This document shows, in pieces, positions 51,667 to 58,978 of a stretch of DNA of 64,000 nt. The notes under the pieces are model-generated. The model was not told the origin of the DNA, searched no databases, and saw nothing but the letters and a program-made list of their open reading frames with translations. The position numbers and the translations under genes were made by a program. Origin of the DNA: Streptomyces avicenniae (GTDB taxonomy: Bacteria; Actinomycetota; Actinomycetes; Streptomycetales; Streptomycetaceae); NCBI RefSeq assembly GCF_000719135.1, contig NZ_JOEK01000001.1, forward strand, positions 682,001-746,000, in the 5' to 3' direction. The stretch's first letter is position 1; the number at the start of each line of letters is the position of its first letter.

Positions 51667-54600
51667 GACAGCTCCACATGGGTGCGCTCACGGATGTACT
51701 GGCGGGCCGCCGCGCCCCGGGTGCCCCGGGGCGCCTGGGGCTGCCGCCCGGTGAACGGGCTTACCGGCTGGCCGTTGGCGCTCTCGAAACTGGCGCGCAG
51801 GGTCGCACCGCCCGAAGGCTCCATGATACGGACGGTCTCGCCGCTCGGCAGCGTATAACCCTGTCCCGCGGAACGCGTCGGGAACGTACTGAACCCCGGC
51901 TCCCCGGAGTTGACCGCGTCCTGCAACCCCTGCTCCAACCGCGCCCTGTCCGTCGGGACGACCGTGCCGTGCTGGTCCGCCACGAAATCGGGCCGAGCGG
52001 GGTGAGCCGAAAGTCCCAGCGGGTCTGCCCAGATCCTCGGATCGGGCACATAGCCGTAGTGGTTCGGTCCCGGAAGCAGGCCGAGGGGATCGGGCGACGT
52101 GTAGCGCCCGGTGCCGGGGTCGTAATGCCGGTGCACGTTGTAGTGCCAGCCGGTCTCGGGATCGGAGTACTGCCCCGGGAAACGCAGTGGTGTGTCAACC
52201 AGGGTGTCGCCCTGGGAATTCATCTGCGCACCCCAGAGCGAGGTGTGCCCACGCCACGCGATTTCTCCGCGCTCGTCGACAAGTTCCGTGGGAGTGCCGA
52301 CCAGATCGGTGACGATGCCGAAGAAGCGGGTGTCGATCTCCCGTTGTGTGTATCCGTCCACCTGGGTCAGAGGATGCAGCCCGTCGTAATCCCAACTGAT
52401 GGCGAACGTGTCTGTCCCGGCGGCGCCGTCCGCCGCGGTGCTCTGCTCGACGAGTGTGTAGTCGGACCAGGTGAAGGTGGTCTCCTCAACGAGATCAGTG
52501 CCCCTTAACCGGAGCTTGGCCATGCGGCGGCCGATCGGGTCGTACTGATATCGCCACCGGTCCCCGTGCGGAGTGACCGTTTCGACCAGGCGGTCCTCGG
52601 CGTCCCAACGGTAGTGCCAGATGTCCGGCTTCTTCGAAAGCCGTGTCGTCCGGCGCGTGACGACGCGCCCGGCCGCGTCGTACGCGTACCGGGTGCGTCC
52701 GGCCGAGGTGAGCCTGGTTCCGCTGTACTGGCGGCTGCCGTGGTGGGAGGAGTTTCCCGGCCAGATAGCGGTGGTCTGATTGCCGAGAAGGTCATAGGCG
52801 TACTCTTCCTGGATCATCCCGGCCGGGCCACGCGCGGTCAGCGGACGTCCGATCACATCGAGATCCCAGTGGGTGGCGCCGCCGGGCGAGTGCTCCAGCA
52901 CGGTGAGGGCATGGTCGGCACGGTAGGAGTAGGCGCGAGCGCCGAGCTCCTGGCCGAGTCCACGCAGCGACTGCCGCGCCAGCCGACCGCGGACGTCCCA
53001 CCTCTGGCTCAGCTGGAAGACATCCGCGAAGCGGCGTTCCGTCTCACGCCCCAGGGCGTCACGCTCGAATTCAAGAGAGCGCCCCGCGGAGATCATCTGA
53101 GCGGTCTGCCCGTCGTCGTCGTAGATCCAGCGACTTGTGCGTCCTGCCGGAGTGGTTCGTGCCAGCGGCTGACCGACGTCGTTGTAGGTGAACGCCAGCA
53201 CTCGGCCATTGACCGTTTGCGTCAGCGGACGGCCAAGTGGGTCTCGTTGGATCTCCAGTCTGGCGTCCGGGCTGACCGCTTGGAGCAACTGGCCGAGCAG
53301 GTCGTAATGGAAGGTGGTGACGCCCTCCTGGCTTTGCTTGGCGACGACATGTCCGAGCGAGTCGCGCACGTACGCGACGCTCTGGCCCAGAGCGTTGACC
53401 CGCTCGATGAGCCGCCCCGCGGCGTCGAAGCGATAGGCGATCTCACGGTCGTCGAAATCCGACTCGCGGATGAGGTGGCCCGCCGGGTCCCACGCATAGT
53501 CCCAACGGCGCTCGTCCGGGGCGACCACGGCGACGAGCCGCAGCTCGGTGTCCCGGACGAACGTGTGGCGGGCCCCATCCGCGGTGACCTGTTCGGTGAG
53601 CTGATCGAAGACGCCATAGGTGTAACGAGTGGTCGCCCCGTTCTCGTCCCGGTGGCTCAGGCAGTTGCCCTCGGCATCCCACTCCCAGCCGCGCGTCGTG
53701 CCGCTCGGGCTGATCTCGGCGAGAGGGCGGCCTTCCACCGTGTACGTGAAGCGCGTTGTCGCCCCCAACGGATCGACGAGCTCGGTGATGCGGCCGAAGC
53801 CGTCCCGGACCACTTCTGTTCGCTGCCCCGCGGGGCCCGTCATCGACATGGGAAGCCCAGCGGCGTTGCACACGAACCGTTTCGACCGCCCCAGCGCGTC
53901 CGTCATGCTGATCACGGCGCCATGGCTGTTGACGCCGAACCGTGTGACGTTGCCCGCCGGATCGACAAGCGTCTCTCGATTACCCCTGGCGTCATACGTC
54001 TGGCGCCACAGTCCGCCGTCTGCCTGGCGCAGTGTCACCGTCCTGCCGTCGGCGTCGTACTCGGCCGCTTGCCGGGAGCCGTCAGGGGAGGTGATTTCGA
54101 TCAGATCGCCGTGTTCGTCCCAGGTGTGGGTCGTGGTGTGGCCCAGCGGGTCGGTGGTGGTGAGAGGCCGGTCGTAACGGTCCCAGGTGCGCGTGATGGT
54201 GTGACCGAGGGGGTCGGTCCGGGCGATCATCTGGAAGCTGTCGTTGAACTGGTGGACGGCGTCCTGGCCCAGGGAGTCGGTGACGACCGTGCGGTGGTGC
54301 TCCGGGGCGTAGGCGTAGCGGTACTCCAGCGCCCGGTCGGTGCCGGTGGTGAAGACGCAGCGGCCGTGTTCGTCGTAGTCGTAGGTGTACCAGTAGCCGT
54401 TGCGGTCCTCCCAGCGGGTCATCCGGGCGTGGTCGTCGTAGCAGAATGTCAGTGGACGGCCGGAGGAGTTGGTGACCTCGGACAGCAGCCCGGCCGTGTC
54501 GTAGCCGTAGGTCAGGAGGGTGGGCCGGCCGGGGGCGTTGAGCAGGCGCAGCTCCGTGACGCGGCCGCTCTCGGTGATGACGCCGATGTGGTAGCCGCCG

Positions 54601-56108
54601 GAGTGGTGGATGTCGGTGGGGGTGCCGTTGGCGTCGTAGGCGATGTGGATGTGGTTGTCGTTACTGTCGGTGATCGCGATGAGGGGGAGCTCGCTGCCGG
54701 GGCGGCCCGGTGTCACGGCGAAGTGGAGGGTGCGTCCGGTCTCCCGCTGCTGAACGCGCAGGGGCGCCCCGGGCCGACCGTCCCATACCAGGGTCCAGCG
54801 GGGGCCTTCGATGGGGAGGACGGGCTCGTCGGGCAGAGGGCGGGGATAGAGCAGGGTCATGCCGTCGGCGCTGAAGAGGCGTGCGCCGTACTCGTCCAGC
54901 ACGAGGCGCTGGTCGAGGGTGGAGGCCCAGGACCGGCCGAAGGACTGGCCGTCGCGGTAGCTGGAGATGTGGTGGCGTTCGATGACGAGGGGGAGCACGC
55001 CAGGCAGCTCGATGTCGGTAGCCGACATCAGCAACTCCCCGGTGGCGACGTCCACGGGGTCGCCGCAGGCGTTGCGGCCGTTCATGGGGATGGCGTCGCC
55101 CCGGGTGCGGCGTCCGAGGCCCAACGCGCCCCGCCCCATGCCGCGCAGTCCGGTTCGCGCCAGGCCCCTGACTCCGGCGGCGAGTCCACCGAGGGTGGTG
55201 AGGCCCTTCATGCCGGGGATGCAGTCCAACGCTGCCATGGCGACGTCGAAGAGGGAGGCTTGGCCTCTGGCGTATTTGATGAGGGTGTCCGCGAGGACGA
55301 TCAACGCGGCGGCCAGGACGACCCAGGCCAGCGGCCCGCCGATGATCAGGACGACGACGCCGAGGACGGCGACGACGAGTTTGGCGATGTCGACGATGGT
55401 GTCCCAGTTGTCCACGACCCAGTCGACGGCGTCTTGCCACCAACTGCGGTTCTGGATACCCGCGTCGGAGGCGGCCTCGATCTCGCGGGCGCAGATGCGG
55501 GCGGCCTCCTCGCGCATCTCCTCGGCCTGCTGTGCGAGTTCACGCGCGGCATTCAGATTGGCCTGTGCGGCATCCACCCGGCCCTGCGCCGCAGACGCAG
55601 CGGCCTCGGCCGCGTCGTGGTCCCGCATCGCCGCACGGATATCGGCCTCCGAGGGCGGTTCCGGGTCCTCGCCCTCCTCCTGAAGGCGCTCGGCTTCCTC
55701 CCCGGCCCGCCCGACCCAGTCCTCGGCGCTGCCCAACTCCGCCCACGCTGCCTGGAGATCCGCCTGCGCGCTGATGGCACGGTCCAGCGCCCGGTCGGCC
55801 TGCGCCTGGGCGCGTTCCAACTCCGGCCAGTAACGGGCCAACGCGTCCGCGGCCATGTCGTAGGAGTCCCGGAGCTTGGTCAGATTCTCGGGGACGCCGT
55901 CGAACTCGCTGCGGAACGCGTCCGCCGAGAGCCCGGACCAGTCCTGCATGGCGCGGTCCCCGGCCATGCCGCGGATCTTTCCCAGCGCCTCGCCCACATC
56001 GTCGGCGAACTCCTGCAGGTCCTCCGCAAGACTCCGGACCTCCTCCGGCTCCCCCGGCGTCGGATCGGAGTCCATGTCCACGGGTGACCAGTCACTCGGT
56101 CGTCCCAC
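51663..56108 (-). CDS. RHS-repeat polymorphic toxin, T7SS-type N-terminus
   Basis: GTG at 56108, after GGGGGG, gives 1,481 residues. Residues 1-215 form a helical T7SS-type domain (SDWSPVDMDSDPTPGEPEEV, LSADAFRSEFDGVP). A hydrophobic segment follows (VVAVLGVVVLIIGGPLAWVVLAAALIVLA). Then comes the RHS entry region (CGDPVDVATGELLMSATDIELPG) and about 900 residues of YD repeats (YDAAGRVVTRR, YTYDYDEHGRCVFTTG). The core ends in YTSPDPLGLLPGPNHYGY and DPLGL. The last 115 or so residues are the toxin tip, with VRIMEPSGGATLRASFESA and YIRERTHVEL; I do not recognise its activity. One TTA codon (52508-52506) makes translation bldA-dependent. The immunity gene overlaps the stop. Confidence 0.88.
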   Translation of the reverse strand: MGRPSDWSPVDMDSDPTPGEPEEVRSLAEDLQEFADDVGEALGKIRGMAGDRAMQDWSGLSADAFRSEFDGVPENLTKLRDSYDMAADALARYWPELERAQAQADRALDRAISAQADLQAAWAELGSAEDWVGRAGEEAERLQEEGEDPEPPSEADIRAAMRDHDAAEAAASAAQGRVDAAQANLNAARELAQQAEEMREEAARICAREIEAASDAGIQNRSWWQDAVDWVVDNWDTIVDIAKLVVAVLGVVVLIIGGPLAWVVLAAALIVLADTLIKYARGQASLFDVAMAALDCIPGMKGLTTLGGLAAGVRGLARTGLRGMGRGALGLGRRTRGDAIPMNGRNACGDPVDVATGELLMSATDIELPGVLPLVIERHHISSYRDGQSFGRSWASTLDQRLVLDEYGARLFSADGMTLLYPRPLPDEPVLPIEGPRWTLVWDGRPGAPLRVQQRETGRTLHFAVTPGRPGSELPLIAITDSNDNHIHIAYDANGTPTDIHHSGGYHIGVITESGRVTELRLLNAPGRPTLLTYGYDTAGLLSEVTNSSGRPLTFCYDDHARMTRWEDRNGYWYTYDYDEHGRCVFTTGTDRALEYRYAYAPEHHRTVVTDSLGQDAVHQFNDSFQMIARTDPLGHTITRTWDRYDRPLTTTDPLGHTTTHTWDEHGDLIEITSPDGSRQAAEYDADGRTVTLRQADGGLWRQTYDARGNRETLVDPAGNVTRFGVNSHGAVISMTDALGRSKRFVCNAAGLPMSMTGPAGQRTEVVRDGFGRITELVDPLGATTRFTYTVEGRPLAEISPSGTTRGWEWDAEGNCLSHRDENGATTRYTYGVFDQLTEQVTADGARHTFVRDTELRLVAVVAPDERRWDYAWDPAGHLIRESDFDDREIAYRFDAAGRLIERVNALGQSVAYVRDSLGHVVAKQSQEGVTTFHYDLLGQLLQAVSPDARLEIQRDPLGRPLTQTVNGRVLAFTYNDVGQPLARTTPAGRTSRWIYDDDGQTAQMISAGRSLEFERDALGRETERRFADVFQLSQRWDVRGRLARQSLRGLGQELGARAYSYRADHALTVLEHSPGGATHWDLDVIGRPLTARGPAGMIQEEYAYDLLGNQTTAIWPGNSSHHGSRQYSGTRLTSAGRTRYAYDAAGRVVTRRTTRLSKKPDIWHYRWDAEDRLVETVTPHGDRWRYQYDPIGRRMAKLRLRGTDLVEETTFTWSDYTLVEQSTAADGAAGTDTFAISWDYDGLHPLTQVDGYTQREIDTRFFGIVTDLVGTPTELVDERGEIAWRGHTSLWGAQMNSQGDTLVDTPLRFPGQYSDPETGWHYNVHRHYDPGTGRYTSPDPLGLLPGPNHYGYVPDPRIWADPLGLSAHPARPDFVADQHGTVVPTDRARLEQGLQDAVNSGEPGFSTFPTRSAGQGYTLPSGETVRIMEPSGGATLRASFESANGQPVSPFTGRQPQAPRGTRGAAARQYIRERTHVELS

Positions 56109-56222
56109 GATCCCCCCCCAAGGCCGCGACTCAAAAACGACCAAACCCTACCGAGGGGGAACACGTGCTGGCAACGGGGTCGCCAGCATGAGAGGCCCAG
56201 GCGACGACCCCGGACAGCAAAC

Positions 56223-56249
56223 AAGCTCCAGGTCGCTGACCTGGAGCTT
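56223..56249. terminator. Hairpin terminator next to the tRNA-Gly fragment
   Basis: Twelve-base perfect arms AAGCTCCAGGTC/GACCTGGAGCTT with a three-base loop. On the minus strand it follows the encoded CCA of the fragment within six bases, and TTGTTTG comes after it. It is probably the original terminator of the tRNA-Gly gene before insertion. Confidence 0.7.
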
Positions 56250-56254
56250 TGTCG

Positions 56255-56298
56255 TGGAGCGGGCGACGAGAATCGAACTCGCGCTCTGAGCTTGGGAA
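56255..56298 (-). repeat. Attachment-site copy: 3' half of tRNA-Gly
   Basis: Forty-four bases identical to 57332-57375, covering the CCA end, acceptor 3' strand, T arm, variable loop and anticodon stem up to the CCC anticodon. The identity stops at the anticodon loop. It is not a functional tRNA because the 5' half is missing. This is the typical footprint of site-specific integration into a tRNA gene. Confidence 0.85.
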
Positions 56299-56407
56299 TC
56301 ACTGTGCGGAACGGGCCGGGCATGGGTTCTGACCTGTGTGAACGCTGCTCTGTTGGGGTCTGGTGCCCTCTGTTGTGGCCCGCTGTTGACCTTGGTTCCC
56401 TGTCCGT

Positions 56408-56427
56408 TCTGGCACGCGTCTGGCACG
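56408..56427. repeat. Arm-type direct repeat TCTGGCACG x2
   Basis: TCTGGCACG occurs at 56408-56416 and 56419-56427, 11 bases (one helical turn) apart, about 110 bases inside the att copy. Short turn-spaced repeats next to an att core are the usual binding sites of the arm domain of tyrosine integrases. Confidence 0.5.
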
Positions 56428-56507
56428 GCACAGGTGGGCGGCGACCGTGACCCACTGCAGTGCGTCACCGTGACTGCCGTCAGTGTGACGGCTCGGGCCC
56501 GGCGCGC

Positions 56508-56523
56508 TTAACGCTTGCGTTAA
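56508..56523. promoter_or_regulatory. Palindrome TTAACGC-TT-GCGTTAA, probable HigA operator
   Basis: Perfect 7-base arms one base before the toxin's ATG at 56525. The antitoxin encoded by this operon has an XRE helix-turn-helix and would be expected to repress its own promoter by binding such a site. Confidence 0.65.
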
Positions 56524-56524
56524 C

Positions 56525-56911
56525 ATGCTGCCCGTGGCTCAATGGGAAGTGGTGCTGGTCGCGGAGGTCGCGGCGTGGTTCGAGACGCTGGCTGTCGATG
56601 ACTGGAAAAGCGCCGAGCAGGTAGAAGATGCCATTGATCTTCTGGCCGAGGCCGGTCCGACGTTGGGTCGGCCACTGGTGGACCGGATCAAGGGTGCCGA
56701 GAACCACCACCTGAAGGAGCTGAGACCGGGGTCGTCGGGAGACAGTGAGATCCGCATTCTGTTTGCCTTCGACCCTGTGCGCCGTGCGGTTCTGTTGGTG
56801 GCGGGTGACAAGGCTGGCAACTGGCGGGGCTGGTACGAAGCCAATGTCCCGAAAGCCGAAAAGCGCTACCGGGAACACGTAGCAGATCTCGAGGACAGGG
56901 AGTACCAGTGA
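56525..56911 (+). CDS. HigB/RelE-type toxin (phage Gp49-like)
   Basis: A 128-residue protein of the HigB2/Gp49 group. WFETLAVDDWKSAEQVEDAIDLLAEAGPTLGRPLVDRIKG, then NHHLKELRPGSSGDSEIRILFAFDPVRRAVLLVAGDKAGNW and WYEANVPKAEKRYREH are the conserved blocks, with the basic/aromatic active-site strand RILFAFDP. Members cut mRNA on the ribosome. A GTG nine bases downstream is an alternative start. The stop overlaps the antitoxin start (GTGA), giving the toxin-first order usual for HigBA. It lies within a small island bounded by tRNA-Gly repeats. Confidence 0.85.
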   Translation: MLPVAQWEVVLVAEVAAWFETLAVDDWKSAEQVEDAIDLLAEAGPTLGRPLVDRIKGAENHHLKELRPGSSGDSEIRILFAFDPVRRAVLLVAGDKAGNWRGWYEANVPKAEKRYREHVADLEDREYQ

Positions 56912-57246
56912 GTGCAGTCAGCTGGGAGGAGACAAGGCGCAGGGCTCGGGAGCGTCGTGAAGCCGCCGGCCTGCCCGTGCGGACGTCGGCTGAAAAGCGG
57001 GAGGCCATGGACCGGCTTGTCGCCGAGGTACGTGCTCACCGCCTCGCCGAGATCCGACAGGAGCAGGCGCTGACCCAGCGTGCCGTCGCCGAGGCCATGG
57101 GCGTCTCCGCTCCGCGGGTATCGGCCATCGAGCACGGCGACATCGACCGCGCGGAGTTGGCGACGCTCCGGTCGTACGTCGAGGCCCTCGGCGGGCGTCT
57201 GCGCGTGGTCGCGGACTTCGGGGACGCCGAGTTCACGGTCGCCTGA
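56908..57246 (+). CDS. HigA-type XRE antitoxin
   Basis: A 112-residue protein. The N-terminal part is helical and charged (residues 1-45), followed by a helix-turn-helix: LAEIRQEQALTQRAVAEAMGVSAPRVSAIEHGDIDRAELATLRSYVEALGG. It ends in GRLRVVADFGDAEFTVA, the usual close of HigA antitoxins paired with Gp49-like toxins. It neutralises the toxin and should repress the operon through the palindrome at 56508. It starts with GTG overlapping the toxin stop. Confidence 0.88.
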   Translation: MSAVSWEETRRRARERREAAGLPVRTSAEKREAMDRLVAEVRAHRLAEIRQEQALTQRAVAEAMGVSAPRVSAIEHGDIDRAELATLRSYVEALGGRLRVVADFGDAEFTVA

Positions 57247-57288
57247 CCACTCCGGCACGTGGGCGGCAAAGGCTCTGGACAACACAAC

Positions 57289-57323
57289 GGCCCAGGTTGA
57301 GGAAACCATCCCTGACCTGGGCC
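57289..57323. terminator. Bidirectional hairpin between higA and tRNA-Gly
   Basis: GGCCCAGGT at 57289-57297 pairs with ACCTGGGCC at 57315-57323, with TTTACCTTT following on the plus strand and GTTGTGTTG on the minus strand. It can end both the antitoxin transcript and the tRNA transcript. Confidence 0.7.
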
Positions 57324-57331
57324 TTTACCTT

Positions 57332-57375
57332 TGGAGCGGGCGACGAGAATCGAACTCGCGCTCTGAGCTTGGGAA
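57332..57375 (-). repeat. Attachment-site copy inside intact tRNA-Gly
   Basis: The 44 bases shared with 56255-56298. Here they are the 3' half of the complete tRNA-Gly gene. In tRNA-targeting elements the incoming attP restores the 3' half, so this copy was probably supplied by the element. Confidence 0.85.
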
Positions 57376-57405
57376 GCTCATGTTCTACCATTAAACTACG
57401 CCCGC
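57335..57405 (-). tRNA. tRNA-Gly (anticodon CCC)
   Basis: On the minus strand, acceptor GCGGGCG pairs with CGCCCGC. The anticodon stem TGAGC/GCTCA encloses TTCCCAA, so the anticodon is CCC. The T arm is GCGAG-TTCGATT-CTCGT. The mature end is followed by an encoded CCA (57334-57332). The 3' half is duplicated at 56255. Confidence 0.93.
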
Positions 57406-57545
57406 GTAGAACGGTGCTCTGCATCGTTCCGGTGCTTCACCTTACCTCATCGGGAGGTCGCGGGGGTATCGCGGAGTGGCGGCGCGGGTGTGTCCCGTGG
57501 GTCCCCTAGGGTGGCGGTCGTCGTCGAGCTGGGGAGAGGGAAGCG

Positions 57546-57743
57546 TTGGAGACCGCTGTCACCGTTGTGCGCTGTGCCGAGGGGCACGAGTTCAGTACCA
57601 CTCGGTTTCCCATGCAGCAGCTGGGGAGTGAACGGATCGGTCCGGGGCGGCTGTTGAGGTGCCCCCGGTGTGCGCGGCTGCGGAGTGCCGTGCCCGTCAG
57701 ATCGGTGTCCGGTGGAAGTTCAGGTACGAACGTGACGGTGTAG
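57546..57743 (+). CDS. Small zinc-ribbon-like protein
   Basis: TTG at 57546 after GGGAGAGGG gives 65 residues. CAEGHEF near the start and CPRCARL in the middle form two Cys pairs or Cys-His pairs that could bind one zinc ion. No family is recognised. Its last 47 bases overlap the 3' end of the convergent dcd gene, an unusual arrangement, so the reading frame could end earlier in function or the gene may be minor. Confidence 0.5.
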   Translation: METAVTVVRCAEGHEFSTTRFPMQQLGSERIGPGRLLRCPRCARLRSAVPVRSVSGGSSGTNVTV

Positions 57744-58272
57744 GGCCGCGCTGGCCCTGGTAGCGGGAGCCGACCCCGGCCGTGCCGTAAGGGCGTTCGG
57801 CCGGGGAGGTCAGCCGGAAGAGGCAGAGCTGGCCGATCTTCATGCCGGGCCACAGCTTGATCGGCAGCGTCGCCACGTTGGACAGCTCCAGGGTGACGTG
57901 CCCGGAGAACCCCGGGTCGATGAACCCGGCCGTCGAGTGGGTGAGCAGGCCGAGGCGCCCCAGGGAACTCTTCCCCTCCAGGCGGGACGCGAGGTCCTCC
58001 GGCAGCGTGATCACCTCGTAGGTGGAGGCGAGCACGAACTCGCCCGGGTGCAGGATGAACGGCTCCTCGCCCGGGGGCTCGATGCTCCGTGTCAGGTCCG
58101 GCTGTTCGACCGAGGGGTCGATGTGCGGATACCGGTGGTTCTCGAACACCCGGAAGTAACGGTCGAGGCGGACGTCGATACTGCTCGGCTGGACCATCGA
58201 CACGTCGAAGGGGTCGATGCGCACGCGGCCGAGGTCGATTTCGGTCCGGATGTCCTTGTCTGACAGAAGCAC
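57697..58272 (-). CDS. dcd: dCTP deaminase
   Basis: A 191-residue protein starting at GTG 58272. [13 protein letters not shown] is the usual N-terminus. [71 protein letters not shown] and [11 protein letters not shown] are all conserved, including the SSLGR and Glu of the active site. It converts dCTP to dUTP as a source of dTMP. The length equals that of other actinobacterial enzymes. Confidence 0.96.
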   Translation of the reverse strand: MLLSDKDIRTEIDLGRVRIDPFDVSMVQPSSIDVRLDRYFRVFENHRYPHIDPSVEQPDLTRSIEPPGEEPFILHPGEFVLASTYEVITLPEDLASRLEGKSSLGRLGLLTHSTAGFIDPGFSGHVTLELSNVATLPIKLWPGMKIGQLCLFRLTSPAERPYGTAGVGSRYQGQRGPTPSRSYLNFHRTPI

Positions 58273-58304
58273 GGACCCGAGGTTACCGGAGCGTCGCCCT
58301 CGGG

Positions 58305-58976
58305 TCAGATGGTGCCCAGCTTGACGAGCATCAGCAGGGCGAGCAGCTGGACGGCCGAGGCGCCGAGCGCCCGGGGGCGGCTGATCTCGTGGGACGCGCT
58401 CACCATCAGCGTGAACAGGACACCGGCGCCGAGCCAGGTCGCCCAGCCGACGATCTGGACCACGGCCGCGCCGCCCCCGAGGAACAGGGCCAGGGCCAGA
58501 CGCGGTATGTCGGTGAGGCACATGATCAGCATCGCCAGACCTGCGGTGGGCGCCCAGATCCCGTTGCCGCCGAACTGGCGCGCCAGATTGTGGGTGACCG
58601 TGCTCAGGACCAGGGCGCCGACGACCATGGCCACGCCGGTGCCGATCAGCGCCGGGGCGACGGTGGAGGCCGTGCTGTCGAGGGCGGTGTCGCGGGCGTC
58701 CTCCAGGCCGAGGACGGCGAGCATGCCGTAGAGGAACGTGACGATCAGCGCGGGCGCCCACATCGGGTAGTCGCGCATCCGCATGTACGTCTCCTGCGGA
58801 CGCAGGACGATGCCCGTCAGCAGCCGCCGCCACGGCAGGGGCGGCTGCGGCGGCGGTTGCGGTGCGGGGTCCGGCCCCGACGGCGGATAGGCGTAGCCAT
58901 GGTCCGGCGCGGTCGGGTACGGCTGCTGGCCGTACGGCGAGTACTGGTCGTCGGGCTGTCCTGTGTATCCGGCCAC
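58305..58976 (-). CDS. Yip1-family membrane protein
   Basis: GTG at 58976 gives 223 residues. The first 45 residues are Pro/Tyr/Gln-rich ([13 protein letters not shown]) and cytoplasmic. [22 protein letters not shown] precedes five or so membrane helices of the Yip1 type ([82 protein letters not shown]). Its function is unknown. It follows the Fe-S gene by two bases on the same strand, suggesting one operon. Confidence 0.75.
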   Translation of the reverse strand: MAGYTGQPDDQYSPYGQQPYPTAPDHGYAYPPSGPDPAPQPPPQPPLPWRRLLTGIVLRPQETYMRMRDYPMWAPALIVTFLYGMLAVLGLEDARDTALDSTASTVAPALIGTGVAMVVGALVLSTVTHNLARQFGGNGIWAPTAGLAMLIMCLTDIPRLALALFLGGGAAVVQIVGWATWLGAGVLFTLMVSASHEISRPRALGASAVQLLALLMLVKLGTI

Positions 58977-58978
58977 GC

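Larger units (their letters stand above)
56109..56524. other. Junction region between the RHS gene and the toxin-antitoxin pair
   Basis: It holds the terminator at 56223-56249, the tRNA-Gly fragment at 56255-56298, the arm-type repeats at 56408-56427 and the antitoxin palindrome at 56508-56523. No protein gene is evident. Confidence 0.7.

Noticed and set aside
56255..56298. A second tRNA-Gly gene
   Set aside because: Only the 3' half is present. The acceptor 5' strand, D arm and the 5' half of the anticodon arm are missing, so it is an att-type fragment.
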